From assembly GCA_023409265.1 (NCBI GenBank), contig JAEYHZ010000010.1, positions 23,358 through 87,357 of the forward strand: a stretch of DNA of 64,000 nt, written 5' to 3'. The position numbers were made by a program, and so were the translations under genes. The notes under the pieces were generated by a model. That model was not told the DNA's origin, made no database searches, and saw nothing but the letters and a program-made list of their open reading frames with translations. Positions 43,427 through 52,100 of this stretch are shown one piece after another. The stretch's first letter is position 1; each line of letters opens with the position of its first letter. The DNA is from Bacillota bacterium. Its GTDB lineage: Bacteria > Bacillota > Clostridia > Acetivibrionales > DSM-1351.

Positions 43427-43427
43427 G

Positions 43428-43458
43428 ACCCTTGAAGCGCAATGCTTCGAGGGTTTTT
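43428..43458 (+). terminator. Terminator
   Basis: ACCCTTGAAGC (43428-43438) pairs with GCTTCGAGGGT (43444-43454), followed by TTTTT. Confidence 0.75.
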
Positions 43459-43612
43459 GCGTTACATATCCGGTGAAATCCAATAACTCCAATTGTTTGA
43501 GTATTTAGATTCTGAATCAATCAATCCGGATTTTAAAGTATCATAAAAAATGTACTCTGAGTGAAAGAAAGTCTGAAAAAAATTAAAGGTATGAAGGAAA
43601 GGCTTAAATTAT

Positions 43613-43645
43613 AAAATTGCACATTCTGTGTAGAACTATGTAATG
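43613..43645 (+). promoter_or_regulatory. Conserved 33-bp regulator box, copy 1
   Basis: This differs at only 2 of 33 positions from 55050-55082. It contains TGTGTAGAACTATGTA, a direct repeat of TGTGTA/TATGTA at 10-bp spacing, plus CACA and TGTG arms. A palindrome TGTAAACA (43686-43693) / TGTTTACA (43699-43706) lies downstream and recurs in weaker form at 55115. Probable target of the AraC-type response regulator at 58405. Confidence 0.65.
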
Positions 43646-43724
43646 TCACAGGAGAGCGTAAAAAGTTAATATAAAGATGTATAAATGTAAACAGACTATG
43701 TTTACAAAAAAAGGGGGATAATTA

Positions 43725-46700
43725 ATGAAGAAACATACGGGTATCAGAAATTACAGAACACTGACAGCTTTGTTATTGGTGGTATGTATAATTGCCAGCG
43801 GCTTCGTTAGTGCGGCTCAAGCTGATACAGTCACAGATCCGCCAATGCAGCTTTCTGCCCTGGGAACAGACTTCACTTATTTGAGTGATATGACCTGGGT
43901 GTCTGAATCACAAGGCTGGAGTGGCAAGACAACACGGAAGGATTTGGCTATCGATGGATCTGCACTTATATTAGGAGGTGCCACTTACACTAAAGGCCTG
44001 GGTACACACGCGGCATCCAGCATTGTATACGATTTGAATGGGGCGTATACCAGGTTTACTGCGGTTACAGGTATTAATGATCCAAAGGTAGCCGACGCAA
44101 ACCAGACAGGTGTTAAATTCCAGGTTAAAGGCGATGATCAGCTCTTATATGACGGCCCCAACATGACCAGGCAATCGGGCAGCGACGATCCTTCCAGACT
44201 TGTTCCGATTGATGTCAATGTTACAGGAGTTAAGAAACTTGAACTTATTGTGGCTCCCATAATTCCGGGAGCAAATACATCCAATCATGCCAACTGGGCG
44301 GAAGCGAAAGTGTATACGGCATCTGCCGGCCTGCCGCAGCTTTCTGATATCAGCATTAACGGCAGCCCGGTTTCAGGTTTTGACGCTTCAAAGAACTTTT
44401 ATAAATACGAGGTACCTGTCAGCGACCTTTCCGATATCAACAGCATAACCGTGCCGGTAGTGTCGGCTGCAGGGGCCGGAGGAGCAGCCGTAAGCGTTGC
44501 CCAGGCGAAAACAGTACCCGGCGAGGCGTATATTACTGCTGACAACGGTACATATAAAGCGACATATACGGTGAGGTTTTTTGTAATGGATACTGTTTTC
44601 GCCAGCGATATGAACTGGACTTCCTCAGTAAGCAATTATGATAATAAAATTTGCAAAAAAGATACTACTGTCCTCAACAATAAATTTAACAATTCAACAT
44701 CATATGCTGGAGCTGGACCAATACATATCGGCGGTACTATCAATAAGGTTTACAATAAAGGCATAGGAGCTTATGGAAACTCTACAGTTACTATCCCATT
44801 AAATGGTGCATATAAGACTTTCTATTCAGATGTTGGTCTTGATAATCTGGTAAGCGGCAGTTCTTCAATTACTATGAGCTTCATCGTTAAAGGCGACGGC
44901 AGACAGTTGGCCTCTGTTACCGGCGTTTCATACGATGATCCGAACTGGAATGCAAACCATTTCAAGGTGGACGTAACAGGTGTAAATGTGCTTGAACTGG
45001 TTACAGAGCAGACCGGCGGTGAGGTAAGTCCAACGGGAAATGCGGTTGCCGACTGGGGTAATGCCCGGCTTGCAACAACGGCCATACCTGATACCAGTTC
45101 TTCAAAACTTGATTCGTTATCACTTGATGGTACGCCCCTTAAGGGTTTTTCTCCAGGCATACTGGACTATGAAGTAAATGTTCCTAAGGGAACAACGGCT
45201 TTGCCGGAAATTACATATACTAAACAGGATCTCAATGCCACAGTAGATATCACCTATGATCCTGCGGACAAATCAATACCAAACCGTGCGGCCATCACAG
45301 TAACTAACGGTGCTTCACAAACAGTATATAACATAAATGTTCAATATCAGCCTGAGTTTTCAGGTAAGGTTCACTTAAAAGCAGACAGAACAAAATTGAA
45401 TCCTTTACTCGATGCTGATCCTTATATTACCCTTTCTACCGAATTTGAACTGTCTGATGGGACGATATTGAAGGAGGGTGACCCCAGAATAGAAAAAATA
45501 GAGTATTCTGTAACGACACTTAAGACAAGCGGGGATGCAGAGGTTGCCAGGTTAATAAACGGCAATCAGATTGCGCCTGTATTGAATGAAACGTCAGGTG
45601 CAGGTATGGAAAAAGCCTATAACGGGGGAACTGCCAGGGTTGCCGTTAAAGCTACCTTGTCCGGTGGTGCTGTCGCCGAGGACAATTTGGTGATAACAGT
45701 ACGTCCGTTTTACATAGACTATTCAAAGACAATTACTGCCAAAATGCAGATGCAAACCGGAAACAATAGCATTACCATGAACTTTGCTGATGCTCTGCAG
45801 GCTATCAAGAATTATGACAATCTCACAAACGGTATACACAAGGTTATTTATCTTGTTGGCTGGCAGGGTCATGGTCACGACAGCGATTTTCCTTCATGGG
45901 ACCAGGTGAACGAAAGTCTTGCCATTCCAGGAATGTCCGGGCGGGACAGCTTGATTTATGTAATGAATGAAGCCAAAAAGTATAATACCACATTAAGCCT
46001 TCATGCCAATGTTACCTCAACTTCCTTTGGCAACCCGCTTTACAGTCTGTATAATGCAAAAGATCTTTGGGGACGGCGTGCTGACGGTTCAACGACGGTA
46101 TATGGCGGTGGCGGTATGGTTTGCTATCCTTTGGAATGGAACAGCTATCTTCTTCAGCAAAGAACAGACAGGCTTTTGGAATTGTTGCCACCGTTGGTGG
46201 AAGGGCATACAATGCATTTTGATGCGTTCCATTTCAGAGTACCCGGTCCTCAGTCTCCCACCGGAGCCGAATTTTACAAGAGCGAATATCAATTCTCAAA
46301 ATATGGCTTGGATGTTTGGGATGAAATTGATGCTATGCGCAACATTTTCTGGTACTGGCGAGAGCTTGGACTTGACGTAACAGCTGAAGCTTCTACCGGA
46401 TACAGACAGGACCCTAACGGCAACAATGAAGCCTTTATAGGGTTACAGCCCATGGCATGGAATTTTGGACAGAGTGGTTCAGCATGGAATATGGATATAC
46501 CTGCAGATCTTTATACAGGCGGACAGAACGGTTCTGAACGTTTCGGAAAATCCTACAAAATTGAAGGAAATGAATTGAATATCGTTGAAAGCAATATGCT
46601 TAAAGGTGTTAAGAACTTTATGACTATAGAAGTTCCTTTCCTTTTCCTGAACTGTTTCGACCGTATTTCAGATGACGGTACCACAGTTACATTTTCCGAT

Positions 46701-49052
46701 GGCGTAACAAGCAAAAATCCGCAATGGATAATGCAGGGCAGTAAATACTACCGGAATGGAAATGACATATTTATCCCCGCCGTCTTCAAGGGTGAAAATA
46801 CAAAGGAAATCATGGTGTACACCGAAAGTGGGTACACAAATAAAGTATGGGATTTACCTGATAACTGGACAGATGTTACGGCGGTGGACATGTATAAGCT
46901 CAGCGTAAAAGCACCTGAAAAAATAAGTACCTTCAGTGTAACAGACGGAAAAATTACTTTGTCTTTAGCGGGGAGTACACAAGCTGCTTACGTTATTGTA
47001 CCTGCAGGAGCGGACTATATTGGCAGCTTGCGTTCCATGATTCACGTAAGCGACCTGGTTCTCGAAAATGACAGCCTGACCTTAAATGCTGGTGAAATAA
47101 AGGTATTAAACGCAAAAGTTGCTCCTGCCAATGCAACCGACAGAGGCATCAGGTTCACAAGCAGCAACCCCAAGGTAGCCACAGTCAGCGTAGCTGGTAA
47201 AATAACCGCTTTGACCGGAGGTACAACGGTTGTAACCGCAAGAACGACAGACGGAAACATAGTTAAAACCTGTACGGTTACCGTCCAGGGCAGTGTACAT
47301 GTAGAAGTGCCCCGGGCAAGCATACCGGCAGGTACATATGCCGATCCGCAAAAGATACGCCTGACCTGCGACACTCCAGGTAAAATTGATATATACTACA
47401 CCCTTGACGGCTCAAGGCCTGTTGTAGGCTTATCTAATTACTATACCGAAAACGATGATAGCAACGGTCTAGCGTTCAGCAGCACTCCGGCTCCTATAGA
47501 GGCTTATGATGACATGGTAATAAAGGCGATTGCCGTAAAAGACGGTTATGTGGTAAGTGATGTTGCCTCCTATACCTATAAGATTACCAATAAAAAGGTT
47601 TCGACTCCTATTGCAGGGATACCTTCTGGTAAATTTACCGTTCAACAGAAGCAATGCCTCCAGGTATATCTTTCTACCTGGACACCCGAAACAAAGATTT
47701 ACTATACAACGGACGGAACCGAACCGGATCAGAATTCCGCTTTATATTTAGCAACAGCTCCCATAATGGTAGGGGTCAATACCACCATTAAAGCCATTGC
47801 ATATAAAAATGGAATGCAGACAAGTGACGTGGCTGCATTTACATACCAAATTTCACCTGCAACAGGTAGTTCATGGACTAATTCCGTTTCGGCCAACTAT
47901 CAGTCAGGTGTTTACAAAGCAGGACAATTTCCGTTACAGGTAACACTTACACCATTAGTGGCAGACGTTGGAACCCAAATACGTTATACTACGGATGGTT
48001 CCAATCCTGGAACAGGCTCTCCGCTTTATAACGGCCAGCCTATAACCGTAAACGGAAATACCACCATTAAAGCTGCTTGCTTCGAAGCCCGGACATCTAA
48101 TTTGACCATTTCAACTTTTAAATACATGGTTGATACAACAGAGCAGGTGGCTAAACCCGCAGCTTCCCTTCCTACAGGAAAATATGAGCCTGGTACAGGG
48201 ATTACTTTGGCTTCTGCAACCGGGGGTGCAACCATCCATTATACATTGAATACAATGGCGCCCACAGGACCCAATGAAAGATGGCTGCAAATAGGAAATG
48301 AGTTTAATCCGGGCAAGAGTAAATTTAATGAAAAAATTATACTGGACAAAACCACAACCATCCGTGCCGTGGCATTTAAGGACGGAATGCAGGACAGCGA
48401 AATTGTTACCTACACTTATTATGTCAACGAGGACGATGGACTGTCTGACAAGGAGATTACTTTTACTCCGTCATCACTTGATTTAAGAAAAGGTGAAATT
48501 AAGGATGTTGTTATTACTGTAACCCCTGCAGCTATAGCCATTAAAAATGTTATTATCAGTGTTTCAGACCCAGGTGTTGCTGAAGTCGTCAACAATGTAT
48601 ACAATGCTGCAGACGGTACTACAAAGCTGTCAATAAAGGGGAAAACGGCAGGTACCACAACCATTAGAGCTGCAATTTCGGATGATCCTTCAACGTTTTC
48701 AGAGTTTTCTGTTACAGTAGCTCCATATACAAAGAGCTACATGATCACTAAATCTGGAATGGGCCTTGACAGGGAGGGAAGAATTACTGCGAGCGTAGAT
48801 GTTGGCCTTGTGGAAGGAGCAGCGGAGCACGCCGGGCAAGAAGCAGTAGTGTTCGAATTGATGGATGGTACCATGCCGGTAAGTATTATTGCATTGGAAA
48901 AAGATATTATGGCAATGGAGAATTTTAAAGCGTACTTTAATGTTACTGATCCTTCAAAAACGTCTTATACAGTGAAGGTATTTGTAGTAGATCAGTTTAA
49001 CACCAGTAACAGTGTGCCGGAGAGTCTTGCAGATTCCATACGACTGAATTGA
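43725..49052 (+). CDS. Giant secreted NPCBM glycosidase, GH101-like
   Basis: A 1775-aa protein. Signal peptide 1-33. Two NPCBM carbohydrate-binding modules (about 48-198, 290-450) each precede a cadherin/Ig-like module. The catalytic TIM-barrel-like region (about 665-1080) has 'GWQGHGHDSD', 'LSLHANVTST', 'HFDAFHFR' (Asp833) and 'VTAEAST' (Glu888). This recalls endo-alpha-N-acetylgalactosaminidase GH101 ('EGHDS', 'GVHVN.TE'); family assignment is tentative. Then Big_2 (about 1106-1188), four CHB_HEX_C modules with 'IYYTLDG/IYYTTDG' (about 1195-1590) and a second Ig-like end. No anchor, so secreted. Preceded by regulator box 1; probably co-transcribed with the next gene. Confidence 0.75.
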   Translation: MKKHTGIRNYRTLTALLLVVCIIASGFVSAAQADTVTDPPMQLSALGTDFTYLSDMTWVSESQGWSGKTTRKDLAIDGSALILGGATYTKGLGTHAASSIVYDLNGAYTRFTAVTGINDPKVADANQTGVKFQVKGDDQLLYDGPNMTRQSGSDDPSRLVPIDVNVTGVKKLELIVAPIIPGANTSNHANWAEAKVYTASAGLPQLSDISINGSPVSGFDASKNFYKYEVPVSDLSDINSITVPVVSAAGAGGAAVSVAQAKTVPGEAYITADNGTYKATYTVRFFVMDTVFASDMNWTSSVSNYDNKICKKDTTVLNNKFNNSTSYAGAGPIHIGGTINKVYNKGIGAYGNSTVTIPLNGAYKTFYSDVGLDNLVSGSSSITMSFIVKGDGRQLASVTGVSYDDPNWNANHFKVDVTGVNVLELVTEQTGGEVSPTGNAVADWGNARLATTAIPDTSSSKLDSLSLDGTPLKGFSPGILDYEVNVPKGTTALPEITYTKQDLNATVDITYDPADKSIPNRAAITVTNGASQTVYNINVQYQPEFSGKVHLKADRTKLNPLLDADPYITLSTEFELSDGTILKEGDPRIEKIEYSVTTLKTSGDAEVARLINGNQIAPVLNETSGAGMEKAYNGGTARVAVKATLSGGAVAEDNLVITVRPFYIDYSKTITAKMQMQTGNNSITMNFADALQAIKNYDNLTNGIHKVIYLVGWQGHGHDSDFPSWDQVNESLAIPGMSGRDSLIYVMNEAKKYNTTLSLHANVTSTSFGNPLYSLYNAKDLWGRRADGSTTVYGGGGMVCYPLEWNSYLLQQRTDRLLELLPPLVEGHTMHFDAFHFRVPGPQSPTGAEFYKSEYQFSKYGLDVWDEIDAMRNIFWYWRELGLDVTAEASTGYRQDPNGNNEAFIGLQPMAWNFGQSGSAWNMDIPADLYTGGQNGSERFGKSYKIEGNELNIVESNMLKGVKNFMTIEVPFLFLNCFDRISDDGTTVTFSDGVTSKNPQWIMQGSKYYRNGNDIFIPAVFKGENTKEIMVYTESGYTNKVWDLPDNWTDVTAVDMYKLSVKAPEKISTFSVTDGKITLSLAGSTQAAYVIVPAGADYIGSLRSMIHVSDLVLENDSLTLNAGEIKVLNAKVAPANATDRGIRFTSSNPKVATVSVAGKITALTGGTTVVTARTTDGNIVKTCTVTVQGSVHVEVPRASIPAGTYADPQKIRLTCDTPGKIDIYYTLDGSRPVVGLSNYYTENDDSNGLAFSSTPAPIEAYDDMVIKAIAVKDGYVVSDVASYTYKITNKKVSTPIAGIPSGKFTVQQKQCLQVYLSTWTPETKIYYTTDGTEPDQNSALYLATAPIMVGVNTTIKAIAYKNGMQTSDVAAFTYQISPATGSSWTNSVSANYQSGVYKAGQFPLQVTLTPLVADVGTQIRYTTDGSNPGTGSPLYNGQPITVNGNTTIKAACFEARTSNLTISTFKYMVDTTEQVAKPAASLPTGKYEPGTGITLASATGGATIHYTLNTMAPTGPNERWLQIGNEFNPGKSKFNEKIILDKTTTIRAVAFKDGMQDSEIVTYTYYVNEDDGLSDKEITFTPSSLDLRKGEIKDVVITVTPAAIAIKNVIISVSDPGVAEVVNNVYNAADGTTKLSIKGKTAGTTTIRAAISDDPSTFSEFSVTVAPYTKSYMITKSGMGLDREGRITASVDVGLVEGAAEHAGQEAVVFELMDGTMPVSIIALEKDIMAMENFKAYFNVTDPSKTSYTVKVFVVDQFNTSNSVPESLADSIRLN

Positions 49053-49137
49053 TGTAACCATCTAAAAAACTTATGTAAATTTTAAAAAGATGGATACAAT
49101 TGATTTTTAAAATATAAAGACAAAGGGAGGAAAAAGA

Positions 49138-52100
49138 ATGGTTAATAAGAGGTTCCTGTCCGGTTTTATAGCAATATGCATTCTATTTACGGCTGTGTTT
49201 GGAGGTATTCCTTCAACCGTGGTTAATGCAGCTCCTGCCAACTTGTTGGCAAACCCGGGTTTTGAATCCGGTACCACAGCACCTTGGACAGAAGGCAGCC
49301 GTGCAACCAATAACCCACATTCAGGGTCCGGCCATGGCAGTTTAAGTAAAAGTCAAACCCAGCAGTATCAGGTGGTAAACATACCGGTTACAGGTTATTA
49401 TGATCTTTCGGCATGGGTTACTTCTCAAAAAACATCCGGAATTACTCTTGGTGTCAGAAAAGCTAACGGAGTAACTGACATAAAGAGTTCAAGCCTGGTA
49501 CCCTCGGCCAGTGTATATAATTTCTACCAGGTGAGAGATATTTTCTTGAATAAGGGTGATTCTGTTCAAGTATACTTAAAGAATACATCCAGCGGATGGG
49601 TGAACCACGATGACTTCAGTCTTATGCTGAATACATCGCAGGTGGTCAACCTTGCGGCAAATCCCGATTTTGAAAACGGTCAGAATTCCTGGACTACATC
49701 GGGTGCAGCCATTACAGTGGCAAATGTACATTCCGGTTTGAATGCAATGGAATTACAGGCTGGAAGTGATAACATAGTATCTCAGGCTATCACAGTTCCT
49801 ATGCCGGGTAGCTATAGATTATCCGCATGGGTGAGTGCAGGGGTTACAGGAAGTGCCATAGGAATAAAAAATGATGATGGAACCCTGATAACCAGTGAGC
49901 CAATCCCGGCCAGCAATGTATATCAACAAATCACTACACCGGATATTTCATTAAATGAAGGTGATACCGTAGTTGTGTATTCAAGCGGAGGTAATAGCTG
50001 GGTTTGTGTGGATGATGTGGATTTCTCCCTTGATCTTTCGGGGACTCCTAATAATCCGCCCGTTGCATCAGAGTTGTCAATATCCGGGCTGATACGAATT
50101 GGTCAATATGTAACAGGTTCATATAGCTTTAGCGATCCTGATGCCGGTTCCTGGGAAGGAGCCAGTACATACAGATGGTTGATGGCAGACAGCATTGACG
50201 GAGATTATCAGCCAATTGCAGGAGAAACAAAAATAGCATTGACCATTCCGGCAAATGCATGGAATAAATATATTAAATTTGAAGTAATCCCTCAGGATAT
50301 GTATGGACTAAACGGAACACCCGTACAAAGTTCAGGATATCTTGTGGATAGAAACTGGATCCAGAATCCGGGATATGAGTTAAACGGAAACAATTGGGTA
50401 TTCACGGGAACTGCTGCTGTAGCCAACAGGGCAACTACTACTCTTGTTCCCCTTGCTGTCCCACGTAATGGGAACTTACTGGCTAGAATACCCGCAGGAA
50501 GCGGCAACTCGGCTTATCAAAACATAACTGTGGATACTACGGGTGATTATTCTTTGAGCGTATATTCAATTAATGCGGCCGGCGGTGAACTAGGAATAAT
50601 TGATGTACAAAGCGGCAAGGTTATTGCAAATACGCCGATGCAGGACAGCAGCCTGGCGGTAGACGGGTATGTTCAGCAAAAGCTTACCAACATCGTGTTA
50701 CGTGAAAACCAGAAGGTTCAGGTTTATGTAAAAGGAGGCACTAACCCTGTACCGATGGATGTGGATGATTTTGAACTTCTGCGTACCGGTGCTATAACAG
50801 GTGCTTATTTTAATACATTTTCTGTTGCTAATGAACAAAAGCCTGCAGATGTAGATTGGATAAACAAAACGGTAACATTTTATGTGGCATCTGATACCGA
50901 GATAACCTCTATTGCACCTGAGTTTACATTGACTGCAGGAACCAGTTCCATTGCTTCAGGTGCCGCCAATGACTTTACTCAGCCGGTAAAGTATGTATTA
51001 TCTGATGGTGCGACTCAAGTAGAATGGACAGTTTCGTGTGTGAAAATGTCCCCTGACATAACTATTAATTCATCAAATACAAAGCTGGTAAATGCATTCA
51101 ACTGGGCAAAAGTAATGGCACGAAGCTGGGTGCAAACCGGCAAGCAGGCAAATTATATTCCGTCCTACTGGGCAGGATATCCCCACAGACCTGCTTTTTA
51201 CTCGAGAGATTTCGCTCACCAGGCATTAGGAGCGCATCTGCTGGGATTGGATCAGGAGAATTTCTCAATGCTGCAGGCTTTTGCGAAATCTTCTAATTTG
51301 GCACGTAAATGGTATCCTCTTTGGGCATTGCAATTTGACGGAACCACTTACGGTGTAGACTGGAAAAGCGACACTAATTTTGTAAGGGAAGTACCTGCTG
51401 TTTTTGAGCTGGTAGAAACAGGGTATAAACAATATTTGTGGAGCGGAGACAGCAGATATGTTAACGATGTTGACTTATCAAACTATTATTCCAAGGCCAT
51501 GAACGATTTTATTACACTACATGACGGAGAAACAGGGGAAAACGGAATAGCTGCAAATTCAGTTGCCGAAGGTTATTCTGCTGCAAGCATATGGACAGGA
51601 GTTGCGTCCTATAATGAGCTGTCCTCGGAAAAGCTGATAGAAGCAGGTGATGGAATAGCAGCCCAGTACCAGGGCTTGCTGTCCTATGCAGAAATACAGA
51701 AAGCCGGAAATGATCCCGGATATACCGACACTTTAAAAAGAGCTCAGGATCTAAAAGCTTATTTTAACGATACATGGAGTCAGCCTGTTAACCCTTCAGA
51801 TATTTATGTCAGAGGATATAATGTCACAGGTAACAAGTATGTCGGATTTGGCAAAGAAAACTCCTGGTTTATGCCAATGAAATTAATTACCGAAGCTGGA
51901 AGCAGAAACAGCTCATATCTTGACTTTATAGACCAGCAGGCATCTACCACTGATAAGAGCAATCCCAGCTATATATCTAATATTGAAGCAAGAACTTATT
52001 TGCCGGATACATTTTTTCCATACAACAGGGCTGATTTGGCATGGAAGTGGATGGAAAGAAATATAGACAGTTTGAATGATACACATCCAGTTAGTGGTGT